This document shows positions 7,556 to 17,098 of a stretch of 64,000 bases of DNA, piece by piece. The stretch lies in the NCBI RefSeq assembly GCF_005233835.1, contig NZ_SZQA01000007.1, positions 124,001 through 188,000 of the forward strand. The letters are read 5' to 3'. The stretch's first letter is position 1, and each line of letters opens with the position of its first letter. Under the pieces are notes generated by a model. The model was not told where the DNA came from. It saw only the letters and a program-made list of their open reading frames with translations, and ran no database searches. Source of the DNA: Herbidospora galbida (GTDB lineage Bacteria > Actinomycetota > Actinomycetes > Streptosporangiales > Streptosporangiaceae). The position numbers and the translations under genes are program-made.

Positions 7556-10500
7556 ATGACGAGAAAGCACGGACCGTTACGGCTGCTGGCGGCATTTGTC
7601 GCGGCAGTTCTCGTCGTGACCGTGGGGCCGCTGCAGCCGGTCTCCGCGGCTGGCGGGCCCAACCTCGCGGCCGGTAAGGCCACCGCCGCGAGCAGCACGA
7701 ACTCCCCCTACCCCTCATCCAACGTCGCCGACGGCAACCAGGACAGTTACTGGGAGAGCTCCGGCAGTACCTTCCCGCAGTGGGTCCAGGTCGACCTGGG
7801 CAGCGCCCAGAACGTCGACCAGGTCGTGCTGAGGCTCCCCGCCGCGTGGGGCGCGCGCACCCAGACCCTCTCCGTCCAGGGCAGCCTCGACAACAGCGGC
7901 TGGTCGACGATCGTCGGCTCGGCCGGGCAGAACTTCGCCCCCGGCAACGCCAACACCGTCACCCTGAACTTCGGCGCCACCAACACCCGGTACGTCCGCG
8001 TGAACATCACCGCGAACACCGGCTGGGCCTCGGCGCAGCTCTCGGCTCTTGAGGTCTACGGCGTCACGGGCTCCTCGGGCAACCTCGCCTCGGGCCGCAC
8101 GATGACCGCCAGCAGCGTCTCGCAGAACTACGTCGCGCCCAACGCCAACGACGGCAACGCGAGCACCTACTGGGAGAGCAACAACAACGTCTTCCCCGAG
8201 TGGCTGCAGGTCGACCTCGGCTCCTCGGTCGCGGTCAACCGGGTCGTGCTGAAGCTGCCCCCGGCCACCGCCTGGCAGACCCGCACCCAGACCCTGGAGG
8301 TCCAGGGCAGCGCCAACGGCTCCAGCTTCTCCACGCTGGTGCCCTCCACCGGGTACACGTTCAACCCGGCCACCGGCAACACGGTGACGATCAACCTCAC
8401 CTCCGCCGCGACCACCCGCTACGTGCGGCTGAACATCACCGCCAACACGGGCTGGGCGGCCGGACAGGTCTCCGAGTTCGAGGTGTACGGCCCCACCGGC
8501 ACGGTCGACACCCAGGCGCCCAGCGCCCCGGGCAACCTGACCTACACCGAGCCCGGCGGCACCCAGATCCGGCTCGCGTGGAACGCCGCCACCGACAACG
8601 TCGGCGTCACCGGCTACGACGTCTACCGGGGCGGCCAGCTCATCACGAGCGTCGCCGGCAACGTGCTGACGTACACCGACAACCAGCAGGCCACCGCCAC
8701 GGTGACCTACTTCGTGCGTGCGAAGGACGCCGCCGGCAACGTCTCGGGCAACTCCAACTCGGTCACCCGCACCGGTCAGTCGACCGGTGACACCCAGGCG
8801 CCGACCACCCCCGGCAACCTGGCCTACACCGAGCCCGGCTCGGGCCAGATCCGTCTCACCTGGACGGCCTCGACCGACAACGTCGCCGTCACCGGCTACG
8901 ACATCATCCGCAACGGCTCGGCCGCGGGCAGCGTCTCCGGCTCCACCCTGGTCTTCACCGACACCCAGCCGGCCACCGCCACGGTGACCTACCTGGTCCG
9001 GGCCCGCGACGCGGCCGGCAACGTCTCCGGCGACAGCAACTCGGTCACCCGCACCGGCACCAGCCAGCCCGGCACCAACCTCGCCACCGGCAAGGAGATG
9101 GTCGAGTCGGGCCACGTCCACACGTTCGTCGCGGCCAACGCCAACGACAACAACCTGGACACCTACTGGGAGGGCGCGTCGGGCACCTGGCCGAGCACCC
9201 TGACCGTCAAGCTCGGCGCCAACGCCAACGTCACCTCCGTCGTGCTGAAGCTCAACCCGTCGTCGGCGTGGGGCACGCGCACCCAGAACATCCAGGTCCT
9301 GGGCCGCGAGCAGTCGGCCACCACCTACACCAACCTGGTCTCGGCGGCCAACTACACGTTCAACCCGAGCTCGCAGAACACCGTCACCATCCCGGTGACC
9401 GCGACCACGGCCGACGTGCGGATCAGCATCAACAGCAACACCGGCGCCCCCGGCGGCCAGATCGCCGAGTTCCAGGTGTTCGGCACCCCGGCCCCCAACC
9501 CCGACCTGGTCGTCACCTCGGCCACCTGGTCGCCGTCCTCCCCGGTCGAGACCGACTCCATCACACTGTCGGCGGTCGTCCGCAACAACGGCTCCGCCGC
9601 GGCCCCGGCGTCGTCGGCGAACCTCTACCTCGACACCACCCGCGTCGCCACCGTCGCCGTCCCGGCCCTCGCCGCCGGCGCGCAGACCACGGTGACCAGC
9701 AACATCGGCGCCAGGAACGCCGCCTCCTACTCGGTGAACGCCAAGGTCGACGAGGCCAACGCGATCATCGAGCAGAACGACGGCAACAACTCCTTCGTCA
9801 ACTCCACGGCCCTGGTGGTCCGCCCCGTCGACAGCTCCGACCTGGTCGCCTCGCCGGTGGCCTGGACCCCGAGCAACCCGTCGGGCGGCCAGACGGTCAA
9901 CTTCAGCGTCGGCATCAAGAACCAGGGCACCGTCGCCTCGGCGAGCGGCTCCCACGGCATCACTCTGACCGTCCTGAACGACTCGGGCACCGTGGTCCGC
10001 ACGCTGACCGGCTCGCACTCCGGCGTCATCGCCGCCGGCGCGACCACCTCGCCGATCAGTCTCGGCACCTGGACCGCCGCCAACGGCCGCTTCACCGTCC
10101 GCGTCGTGCTCGCCGACGACGCCAACGAGCTGCCGGTCAAGCGCGCCAACAACACCACCAACAACTCGCTCTTCGTGGGCCGCGGCGCGAACATGCCGTA
10201 CGACCACCTGGAGGCCGAGGACGCCGTCCGCGGCGGCGGAGCGGGCGTCGTCGGCCCGAACCGCACCATCGGCGACCTGGGCGGCGAGGCCAGCGGCCGC
10301 CGCGCCGTCACCCTCAACACCACCGGCGCGTTCGTCGAGTTCACCACCCGGGCCCAGACCAACACCCTGGTCACCCGCTTCTCGATCCCCGACGCCCCCG
10401 GCGGCGGCGGCATCAACGAGGAACTCAACGTCTACGTCAACGGCGCCTTCCACAAGGCGATCAACCTGACGTCGAAGTACATGTGGCAGTACGGCAACGA

Positions 10501-11848
10501 GGCGAGCCCCAACAACTCGCCCGGCTCCGGCGGCCCGCGCCACATCTACGACGAGGCCAACATCTTCCTCGACGGCTCGTTCCCGGCCGGCACGAAGATC
10601 AAGCTGCAGAAGGACGCGGCCAACGCGACCAACTACGCGATCGACTTCATCAACACCGAGCAGGTCGCCCCGATCGCCAACCCCGACCCGTCGAAGTACG
10701 TCGTGCCGACCGGCTTCACCCAGCAGGCCGTCACCGCCGCGCTCGACAAGGCCCGCATGGAGAGCGGCTGGGAGGGCGTCTACCTGCCCGCCGGCGACTA
10801 CTCGGTGGCCAGCAAGTTCAACGTCTACGGCAAGCCCATCAAGGTCGTCGGCGCCGGCCCCTGGTACACCAGGTTCTACGCCCCGACCAGCCAGGAGAAC
10901 TCCGACATCGGCTTCGACGTCCAGTCGTCGGCCAACGGCGCCTCCTTCAGCGGCTTCGCGGTGTTCGGCAACTACACCTCGCGCAACGACGGCCCCGGCA
11001 AGGTGTGGAACCTGACCGGCATCAGCAACATCTCGATCGACAACATGTGGATCGAGCACCAGATGGTGATGGTGTGGGGCACCAACGTCAGCAACCTGCT
11101 GCTGACCAACAGCCGCGTCCGCAACATGTACGCCGACGGCCTGAACCTGACGAACAACAGCAAGAACAACACCGTCAGGAACATCGACGCCCGCTCCACG
11201 GGTGACGACGCCTTCGCCCTGTTCAACGCGATCGACATCGTCCAGGGCGACAACACGGGCAACCTCTGGGAGAACCTCTCGGTGACCACCCCGTGGCGCG
11301 CGGCGGGCCTGGCGGTCTACGGCGGCCAGAACAACACCTTCCGCAACATCTACATCGCCGACACGCTGTGCTACTCGGGTGTGACGGTCTCCTCGCTGGA
11401 CTTCGGCTACCAGTTCAGGGGTTTCGGCACCCAGCCGACCACCCTGGAGAACATCTCGATCATCCGGTCGGGCGGCCACTTCTGGGGCGCGCAGACCTTC
11501 CCGGGCATCTGGATGTTCTCGGCCTCCAAGGAGTTCCAGGGCATCCGGATCAACAACGTGGACATCGTCGACCCGACGTACAGCGGCATCATGTTCCAGA
11601 CGAAGTACAACGGCGCCGCCGAGTACCCGCACACCGACACGATCTTCAACAACGTCTCGATCTCGGGCGCGCAGAAGAGCGGCGACGCGTTCGACGCGAA
11701 GTCGGGCTTCGGCATCTGGGTCAACGAGATGCCCGAGCAGGGTCAGGGCCCGGCGGTCGGCTCGGCCACCTTCAACAACCTGACCTTCAGCAACAACTTC
11801 CAGAACATCAAGAACACGACCTCGACGTTCACCCTCAACATCAACTGA
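7556..11848 (+). CDS. Secreted multidomain alpha-1,3-glucanase (mycodextranase-like, GH87)
   Basis: A 1430-residue secreted protein with a signal peptide at residues about 1-32 (basic start, hydrophobic core, cleavage near VSAAG). Domain order: two discoidin/CBM32-like domains (about 35-315), two fibronectin III domains (about 318-503), a third discoidin domain (about 505-640), two CARDB-type adhesion domains (about 645-875), a CBM6-like sugar-binding module, and a C-terminal right-handed beta-helix (about 1040-1430). In the helix, ADG (Asp1194) and GDD (Asp1217/Asp1218) reproduce the three catalytic aspartates of GH87 enzymes with the family's 23-residue spacing. It probably hydrolyses alpha-1,3-glucan of fungal walls or dental-type mutan. 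A strong promoter precedes it and a terminator follows. Confidence 0.85.
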   Translation: MTRKHGPLRLLAAFVAAVLVVTVGPLQPVSAAGGPNLAAGKATAASSTNSPYPSSNVADGNQDSYWESSGSTFPQWVQVDLGSAQNVDQVVLRLPAAWGARTQTLSVQGSLDNSGWSTIVGSAGQNFAPGNANTVTLNFGATNTRYVRVNITANTGWASAQLSALEVYGVTGSSGNLASGRTMTASSVSQNYVAPNANDGNASTYWESNNNVFPEWLQVDLGSSVAVNRVVLKLPPATAWQTRTQTLEVQGSANGSSFSTLVPSTGYTFNPATGNTVTINLTSAATTRYVRLNITANTGWAAGQVSEFEVYGPTGTVDTQAPSAPGNLTYTEPGGTQIRLAWNAATDNVGVTGYDVYRGGQLITSVAGNVLTYTDNQQATATVTYFVRAKDAAGNVSGNSNSVTRTGQSTGDTQAPTTPGNLAYTEPGSGQIRLTWTASTDNVAVTGYDIIRNGSAAGSVSGSTLVFTDTQPATATVTYLVRARDAAGNVSGDSNSVTRTGTSQPGTNLATGKEMVESGHVHTFVAANANDNNLDTYWEGASGTWPSTLTVKLGANANVTSVVLKLNPSSAWGTRTQNIQVLGREQSATTYTNLVSAANYTFNPSSQNTVTIPVTATTADVRISINSNTGAPGGQIAEFQVFGTPAPNPDLVVTSATWSPSSPVETDSITLSAVVRNNGSAAAPASSANLYLDTTRVATVAVPALAAGAQTTVTSNIGARNAASYSVNAKVDEANAIIEQNDGNNSFVNSTALVVRPVDSSDLVASPVAWTPSNPSGGQTVNFSVGIKNQGTVASASGSHGITLTVLNDSGTVVRTLTGSHSGVIAAGATTSPISLGTWTAANGRFTVRVVLADDANELPVKRANNTTNNSLFVGRGANMPYDHLEAEDAVRGGGAGVVGPNRTIGDLGGEASGRRAVTLNTTGAFVEFTTRAQTNTLVTRFSIPDAPGGGGINEELNVYVNGAFHKAINLTSKYMWQYGNEASPNNSPGSGGPRHIYDEANIFLDGSFPAGTKIKLQKDAANATNYAIDFINTEQVAPIANPDPSKYVVPTGFTQQAVTAALDKARMESGWEGVYLPAGDYSVASKFNVYGKPIKVVGAGPWYTRFYAPTSQENSDIGFDVQSSANGASFSGFAVFGNYTSRNDGPGKVWNLTGISNISIDNMWIEHQMVMVWGTNVSNLLLTNSRVRNMYADGLNLTNNSKNNTVRNIDARSTGDDAFALFNAIDIVQGDNTGNLWENLSVTTPWRAAGLAVYGGQNNTFRNIYIADTLCYSGVTVSSLDFGYQFRGFGTQPTTLENISIIRSGGHFWGAQTFPGIWMFSASKEFQGIRINNVDIVDPTYSGIMFQTKYNGAAEYPHTDTIFNNVSISGAQKSGDAFDAKSGFGIWVNEMPEQGQGPAVGSATFNNLTFSNNFQNIKNTTSTFTLNIN

Positions 11849-11862
11849 TCGCACACTGAGCG

Positions 11863-11907
11863 GGCGCTGCCGCCGGAAGGCCAACCTCCGGCGGCAGCGC
11901 CGTTTTT
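11863..11907 (+). terminator. Rho-independent terminator after the glucanase gene
   Basis: A long hairpin with arms at about 11863-11880 and 11885-11901 (GGCGCTGCCGCCGGA paired with TCCGGCGGCAGCGCC, plus a bulge) and a CCAA loop is followed by TTTTT at 11903-11907. It lies between convergent genes. The T-run serves the plus-strand glucanase, and the stem may also block read-through from the other side. Confidence 0.85.
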
Positions 11908-12731
11908 CAGTCCCACCAGAACGACCAGGCGTTCCGTCCCTTGATCAGCTCCGCGTAGTCCTCCAGCGTGCCCGGACCCTGCACGATGGTGTCGGGGCAG
12001 AACGTCCAGTGCTCGGCGGCCACGTGGACGGCGTGCAGCGCCGTCGTCGGCGGCGCGGCGACGCTCAGGTCGAGGGTGTTGAACCCGACCCCGACCACGC
12101 GCGCCCCGAACCGCTCCTCCCAGGAGCGCACGACCGCCGCCAGGGGCACCGCCCACTCGTTGTGGTTGACGGCCCCCTGCCAGCCCATGACCGCCAGGGC
12201 GTCGGCGCCCCGGTCGGCCGCCACCAGGCCCAGCGGGGTGCCGTTGCGGGCCAGTTCGCGGGCGTACCAGTCGGCGACCACGTCGGGGTGCGCCACCGGC
12301 ACGCCGGGCTCGGCCAGGCCGGGGGAGACCGGCCCGAAGGGCTCCAGGTTGCCGATCTGGTCGTGGGAGGCGAGTTCGACCCAGTCGGCCCACACCTCGT
12401 CCATGAACGCCTGGGCGTGGAACAGGTCGATGCGCTCGGCGTCGTCGGGGGCGATCTGCCCGACCGACCACGGCTGCACCGACTCCTCCATCAGCAGCGG
12501 CCACAGCCCCGAGGCGGGGTGTTCGGCCCGCAGCTGGGACCACAGCTCGCCGGAGACGGGGTCGTCGCTCAGCCAGAACGCCGGCCGCCGGTGCGGGCGC
12601 CCGCGTTCGAACGTCGGGTCGGGCCACACGGTCACGCCGGGAGGCAACTCCACAGTGAGCTCCCGCCGCACGCCGTCGTCGGCGAACAGCTCGCGGAGCT
12701 CGGGCGGCAGCAGCCCCTTTCTAACCGGCAC
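11907..12731 (-). CDS. DUF4253-domain protein
   Basis: A 274-residue protein from a GTG at 12731. The C-terminal half matches the pattern of DUF4253 proteins: ADWYARELARNGTPLGLVAADRG, AVPLAAVVRSWEERFGARVVGVGFNTLDLSVA, PPTTALHAVHVAAEHWTFCPD and a terminal tryptophan-rich LIKGRNAWSFWWD. These proteins are frequent in actinomycetes and have no assigned reaction. The N-terminal half is acidic and tryptophan-rich, without recognisable motifs. It is divergent from the kinase gene, with 47 bases between starts, and ends inside the glucanase terminator. Confidence 0.8.
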   Translation of the reverse strand: MPVRKGLLPPELRELFADDGVRRELTVELPPGVTVWPDPTFERGRPHRRPAFWLSDDPVSGELWSQLRAEHPASGLWPLLMEESVQPWSVGQIAPDDAERIDLFHAQAFMDEVWADWVELASHDQIGNLEPFGPVSPGLAEPGVPVAHPDVVADWYARELARNGTPLGLVAADRGADALAVMGWQGAVNHNEWAVPLAAVVRSWEERFGARVVGVGFNTLDLSVAAPPTTALHAVHVAAEHWTFCPDTIVQGPGTLEDYAELIKGRNAWSFWWD

Positions 12732-12778
12732 GGCGGAAAGAATAGTTCACACGTTGTTCGTGCGGTTATCGTGTGGTC

Positions 12779-14638
12779 ATGCCGGTTCCCCGACCTCTGC
12801 GGCCGGGCGACCCGCGGCAGGTCGGGAGCTACACACTGACCGGCCTGATCGGCGAGGGCGGCCAGGGCACCGTCTTCCACGGCCACACCGAGAAGGGCGA
12901 GCCGGTCGCCGTCAAAGTCCTGCACGCCCGCGTCTTCGGCAAGCGCGACTTCCACAACGAGGTCGCCGCCGCCCGCAGGGTGGCCCAGTTCTGCACCGCC
13001 CGCGTCATCGACGCCGACGTGACCGGCGAACGCCCCTTCATCGTCAGTGAATACGTCGACGGCGAGTCGCTGGAGGCCCTGGTGAAGCGCGAGGGCCCCC
13101 GCGACGCCGGCTCCCTCGACCGCCTGGCCGTCGGCACGGCCGCCGCGCTGGCCGCGATCCACCGCGCGGGCATCGTCCACCGCGACTTCAAGCCGGCCAA
13201 CATCCTGCTCGGCGCCGACGGCCCGCGCGTCATCGACTTCGGCATCGCCCAGGTCGTGGACGCCGCCGGCACCGAGGCCAGCCGCGTGCAGGGCACCCCG
13301 GCGTACATGTCGCCGGAGCAGCTGGCGGGCCGCCGTCCGGGCCCGGCCTCCGACGTCTTCTCGTGGGGCGTGACGATGACGTTCGCCGCGACGGGGAAAC
13401 CGGCGTTCGGCAACGACAGCATCCCGGCGGTGATGAACCGCATCGTCACCCGCGAACCCGACCTGTCGTTCGTGCCCTCGCGCCTGCGCGGCGCGCTGGC
13501 GGCCGCGCTGGCCAAAGACCCGGCCGACCGCCCCACGGCCGCCGACCTGCTCGTGACGCTCGTGCACGCCCGCGACGAGGGCCACCAGGCCCACGAGCGC
13601 TCCTCGCGCCGCCGCTGGGTCCTGATCGGCGGATCGCTGGGCCTGATCGCCGCGTCGCTGACCACGGCCGTCGTGCTCCTCCCGGCCGAGCCGCCCCGGC
13701 CGCCCGTGGTCACGGTCTCGCCGATGAGCCGCCCGGTCGACGCCGCGTTCGGGCAGCCGATGGGCACGCCCTTCACCGGCCACCGGGGAGAGGTGCTGTC
13801 GGTCGCCGCCGGCCTGCTCGGCGCGCGCCCGGTGGTCGTGTCGGCCGGCCGCGACGGCACCATCCGCGTCTCCGACGCGGTGACCGGCGCCGCGATCGGC
13901 AGGCCGCGCCCGGTGAACGCGCTCAGCATCTCGTCGGTGGCCGTCGACGGCGACGTCGTGGTCTGCGGCGGCTACGGGGCCGGAGTGTGGCTCTCCGACC
14001 TGTCGTCTGGCCGCAAGATCAGGTTCGGCGCCGAGATCGGCGACGTCCTGGCCCTCGGGGTGACCCGGCTGGGCGAGCGCACCGCCGTGGTGACGACGGG
14101 GCCGGGTTCCGTCCGGGTGACCGACCTGTCGTCGGGCGAGACCCTGCTGAAGCTCGGCGGCGGCGCGACGGCGGTGGCGTTCACCATCCTCGAAGGCCGC
14201 GACGTCGCCGTGACGGCCACGCTCGACGGCACGGCCGAGGTCTGGGACCTCCACTCCGGCGAGCCCGTCGTCACCCCGTTCCCCCTCCCCGGCGAGCTGC
14301 TGGCCGTCTGGTCGGGCGTGGCGGTGACCGCGGCCCCCGACAACACCGTGCGGGCCTTCGACCTCCAGTCGGGCCGGCCGCTGGGCCCGCCCTTCCGAGG
14401 CCACACCGACCGCGTCAGCGCCCTCGCGACGACCGAACTCGACGGCCGCCCGGTGGTCGTCTCAGGCAGCTGGGACGGCACCGTCCGCGTCTGGGACCTC
14501 ACGACCGGCACCCCCCTCGGCCCGCCGCTGACCGGCCACCGGGGCTGGGTGACGTCGGTCGCGGTGGCCATGGTCGAGGGCGTGCCCGTGGTGGTGTCCG
14601 GCGGCCGCGACGGAACGGTCCGCACCTGGCGGCTCTAA
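12779..14638 (+). CDS. Membrane Ser/Thr protein kinase with WD40 sensor domain
   Basis: A 619-residue Hanks-type kinase. The glycine loop is GEGGQGTVF with Lys46 in VAVKVL. The catalytic loop is HRDFKPAN with Asp136, and the DFG motif has Asp153. The activation segment runs GTPAYMSPEQL. A transmembrane helix follows at about residues 280-302 (WVLIGGSLGLIAASLTTAVVLL). The C-terminal half carries about seven WD40-type repeats (GRDGTIRVSDAVTG, GSWDGTVRVWDLTTG, GGRDGTVRTWRL), which would lie outside the cell or act as a docking surface. A GTG two codons upstream (12773) is an alternative start. The stop overlaps the stop of the convergent sortase gene. The substrate is unknown. Confidence 0.9.
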   Translation: MPVPRPLRPGDPRQVGSYTLTGLIGEGGQGTVFHGHTEKGEPVAVKVLHARVFGKRDFHNEVAAARRVAQFCTARVIDADVTGERPFIVSEYVDGESLEALVKREGPRDAGSLDRLAVGTAAALAAIHRAGIVHRDFKPANILLGADGPRVIDFGIAQVVDAAGTEASRVQGTPAYMSPEQLAGRRPGPASDVFSWGVTMTFAATGKPAFGNDSIPAVMNRIVTREPDLSFVPSRLRGALAAALAKDPADRPTAADLLVTLVHARDEGHQAHERSSRRRWVLIGGSLGLIAASLTTAVVLLPAEPPRPPVVTVSPMSRPVDAAFGQPMGTPFTGHRGEVLSVAAGLLGARPVVVSAGRDGTIRVSDAVTGAAIGRPRPVNALSISSVAVDGDVVVCGGYGAGVWLSDLSSGRKIRFGAEIGDVLALGVTRLGERTAVVTTGPGSVRVTDLSSGETLLKLGGGATAVAFTILEGRDVAVTATLDGTAEVWDLHSGEPVVTPFPLPGELLAVWSGVAVTAAPDNTVRAFDLQSGRPLGPPFRGHTDRVSALATTELDGRPVVVSGSWDGTVRVWDLTTGTPLGPPLTGHRGWVTSVAVAMVEGVPVVVSGGRDGTVRTWRL

Positions 14639-15273
14639 CGCTCCAGGGCGGCGAAGACGATGACGTTGTCGGCGTAGTGGCCCGCGCCGGCGTCGAACGC
14701 GCCCCCGCAGGTGATGAGGCGCAGCCGGGCGTCGGGGGAGGCGCCGTAGACGTCACGGGTGGGGAAGTCCTTCTTCGCGTGGGTCCGGACCTCCTCCACC
14801 CGGAACGTCACGACTTCGTCGTCTTCCAGCCGGACCAGGATCCGGTGCCCCGGCTTCAGCCGGCCGAGTTCGGCGAACACCCCCGGCCCCGTCGTGGAGT
14901 CCAGGTGCCCGGCGATGACGGCCGGGCCGGGGTCGCCGGGGCGCACGCCGTCGGCGTACCACCCGGCGACCTCCGCCTTCCCGGGCGGGACCATGACGCC
15001 GCGGGCGTCGAGCGTCAGCCGCTCCAGCCGCGACCGGACCCCGATGGCGGGGATGACGACCCCGACGGGCTCGGCGTGCCGCCGCTGGGGCCGGACCTTC
15101 GCGACCTGGTTCTCGACCGGCCCCCATCCGGCCGCCTCGGCGGCTTCCCGATCGAGCGTCCCGGCCTGTGCGGTCGTGCCGAGCACGACGGGCGAGACGT
15201 CGGGCACGCCGGAGCCGGCCGCCGTGCATCCGGCCGTCAGGAGCACAGTGACGAGCACGACCAGTGGCCTCAT
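14635..15273 (-). CDS. Class F sortase
   Basis: A 212-residue protein with a lipoprotein-like or signal-anchor N-terminus (VLVTVLLTAGC, lipobox Cys about 16). The sortase beta-barrel has its catalytic His123 in AGHLDS and Cys189 in LITCGG, followed by HYADNVIVFA. Actinobacterial class F sortases attach proteins bearing a C-terminal LPxTG/LAxTG-type signal to the cell wall. The gene upstream (15310-16116) encodes a protein ending in LADTG, a transmembrane helix and an Arg-containing tail, a plausible dedicated substrate. The genes at 16986-16126, 16116-15310 and 15273-14635 form one minus-strand operon. Confidence 0.9.
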   Translation of the reverse strand: MRPLVVLVTVLLTAGCTAAGSGVPDVSPVVLGTTAQAGTLDREAAEAAGWGPVENQVAKVRPQRRHAEPVGVVIPAIGVRSRLERLTLDARGVMVPPGKAEVAGWYADGVRPGDPGPAVIAGHLDSTTGPGVFAELGRLKPGHRILVRLEDDEVVTFRVEEVRTHAKKDFPTRDVYGASPDARLRLITCGGAFDAGAGHYADNVIVFAALER

Positions 15274-15309
15274 CCCGAAGCCCGTTCGTCGCCTGAGACG
15301 CTCAGCGGA

Positions 15310-16116
15310 TCACGTCGTGCCGCCGGAGGGGGTGCGGAGCCGTAGAAGAACGGCACCGACGGCGAGCGCCAGCGCGCCCGCGAGCGCCAACGGCCAGACC
15401 GGAGGACCGGTGTCGGCGAGCCCGCCCATGCCGGTGTCGACGGCCCCTTCGGGCGTCACGCCGGGCGCGGCCGCGTCGGTGAGCGGGAGGAGCCGCAGCC
15501 CGCGGTCGCCGTCGAGCACGACGACCGTGTTGGTCGATCCGGGCGCGAGTTCCACGTCGGCGGTGGCGGTCTCGTCTCCGGCGGCGGCGGTGATCTTCTG
15601 CATGGCCGCGTCGACCTCGGTGTACTCGGGCGTGTCGGCGAACCGCAGGTCCTCCTCCACGTCACCGGCGGAGACCGTCACCACGCGCTCCTTGAGAGAC
15701 GCGGCGATGACCCGCAGCCCCGCCTTCCCGTCGGGAAGTTCCATGGAGTCGTTGAGAACCTGCAGGCGAATGCTCTTGTACGGCCCCATCCCCGCCACCG
15801 TGTAGGCCTGCCCGCCCTCGACCCGCACATTGGCCGACAGCACCGGCGGGGTGGTCGCGCCCGCCCCGGCGGGCCGCATCGCGACGGTGTACTGCCCCGC
15901 GCTCAGATTCTGGTAGGGCGACACCCCGCCGTAGGGGACCGCGTTCAGCACGAGCTTGGCCCGGTCACCGCCGAACGGATAGAGGTAGACGTCGACCGCA
16001 GGAGTGTCGGGCGACAGGTGTGCCAGCCGGACGTGTCCGACCTGAGGCGCGGCGTGCGCGGGCGCGGCGAGAAAGAGCAACAGCAGGACGCCGGTGAGTA
16101 ACCGAGGGAGTTTCAT
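15310..16116 (-). CDS. DUF4397 surface protein with LAxTG sorting signal
   Basis: A 268-residue secreted protein. A signal peptide occupies residues about 1-22 (MKLPRLLTGVLLLLFLAAP, AHA cleavage). A DUF4397 beta-sandwich follows (VRLAHLSPDTPAVDVYLYPFG, YQNLSAGQYTVAMRPAG, YTVAGMGPYKSIRLQVLNDS), then a Thr/Ala/Pro linker. The C-terminus has LADTG at 233-237, a hydrophobic span and LRLR. That order (sorting motif, membrane span, positive tail) is the canonical wall-sorting signal. With the class F sortase gene directly downstream, covalent anchoring to peptidoglycan is the simplest reading. The role of DUF4397 itself is unknown. Confidence 0.85.
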   Translation of the reverse strand: MKLPRLLTGVLLLLFLAAPAHAAPQVGHVRLAHLSPDTPAVDVYLYPFGGDRAKLVLNAVPYGGVSPYQNLSAGQYTVAMRPAGAGATTPPVLSANVRVEGGQAYTVAGMGPYKSIRLQVLNDSMELPDGKAGLRVIAASLKERVVTVSAGDVEEDLRFADTPEYTEVDAAMQKITAAAGDETATADVELAPGSTNTVVVLDGDRGLRLLPLTDAAAPGVTPEGAVDTGMGGLADTGPPVWPLALAGALALAVGAVLLRLRTPSGGTT

Positions 16117-16125
16117 CGTGCTCCG

Positions 16126-16986
16126 TTATGAGGTCAACGAGCCGGTGGGGCTCGGCGCTGCGTACCGTATGCGCAGGATTGTTGACACTGCGTCGACCGG
16201 TCGAGCGATATTCACCTCAATGGGATGAAATCGTGACTCTTGTGCCTCAAGAAACCGGATGATCCCGGAAACCGACTCGCTGGTCGGCTCGCTCCCGTCG
16301 ACGGACGAGACTTCGACCGTTCGATACGGGACCTCGCGGGGGTCGGCGCCGCCGTCCCCGAACCCCCGAATATAGAGCCTGTGTGACGCGGCGAGCGCCG
16401 CCAGTGACACCAGGATCCGCGCGTCGACCTCTCCGCCGGCCAGTTGCCGGGTGGCGGCGGGCGTCGCCGCCAGCCGGGGGTTGGCCAGCAGTTCACGCCC
16501 GGCGTCGCGCCGATCGCGCTTGTCACGCTCCAGTGCTTTCGCGAACGTGCCGACTCCTTGCGGCGTGACCTGGACGATTCTGATGGCCCCGACCGTGGCG
16601 AGGGGCTCTGTGGCGGTGACCGGCTCCAGCCCCGGGCCGAAGAGCTCCCGCAGCGCCGGCGTGACCACGACGACGTCGGCGTTCAGCACCTCCTCCTGAC
16701 CGCGTAACGGCAGCAGCCGCGAGGGCTCGACCCCCTGCGTGGCGAGCAGCGCGCAAACGGGTGCGTCACACCCCACGATCCCCTTGACCTGCCGCGCCAC
16801 CCAGGTGGCGGCCTGCTCCCGCTCCCGCGCGGCGGCGTCGATCCGGGGCACCTGTTCCGTGGGCGCCGCGACCTGCTGGACGGCCCGCGAGTTCACGAAG
16901 GCCCCCGCGACCAGAAGCCCCGCCGCCGCGAGCGCCAGCCCTCCGGCGGCACGCAACTGCCGCCCCGGAGGCAGGCCGAACAGCAC
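16126..16986 (-). CDS. Membrane-anchored protein of unknown function, sortase operon
   Basis: A 286-residue protein from a GTG at 16986. One transmembrane helix lies near the N-terminus (GGLALAAAGLLVAGAFV, residues about 15-31). A long extracellular domain follows, with a CDAPVC motif, alternating beta/alpha segments (LNADVVVVTPALRELFG, ATVGAIRIVQVTPQGVG) and a late DARILVSLAALAASHRLYIRGFGDG segment that resembles solute-binding or OmpA-like folds. It is the first gene of the operon, 9 bases before the DUF4397 gene. I do not recognise the family. Context suggests an envelope function. Confidence 0.6.
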   Translation of the reverse strand: MLFGLPPGRQLRAAGGLALAAAGLLVAGAFVNSRAVQQVAAPTEQVPRIDAAAREREQAATWVARQVKGIVGCDAPVCALLATQGVEPSRLLPLRGQEEVLNADVVVVTPALRELFGPGLEPVTATEPLATVGAIRIVQVTPQGVGTFAKALERDKRDRRDAGRELLANPRLAATPAATRQLAGGEVDARILVSLAALAASHRLYIRGFGDGGADPREVPYRTVEVSSVDGSEPTSESVSGIIRFLEAQESRFHPIEVNIARPVDAVSTILRIRYAAPSPTGSLTS

Positions 16987-17098
16987 CAGACCCCCAATTA
17001 GAGTTCGTCCCTTATGCGCCTACGTCATCACGGGAACACGCGCAGTGGCAAGACTCTAGCGGGTGGATTTAGCTCCATAAACGGGCATATGAAGGGTC

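Noticed and set aside
7715-11884. A very long open frame (about 1389 codons) on the minus strand opposite the glucanase
   Set aside because: It is the antisense of a clearly coding, domain-rich gene. Its translation is a low-complexity Arg/Gly/Val/Asp mix, typical of mirror frames in high-GC DNA.
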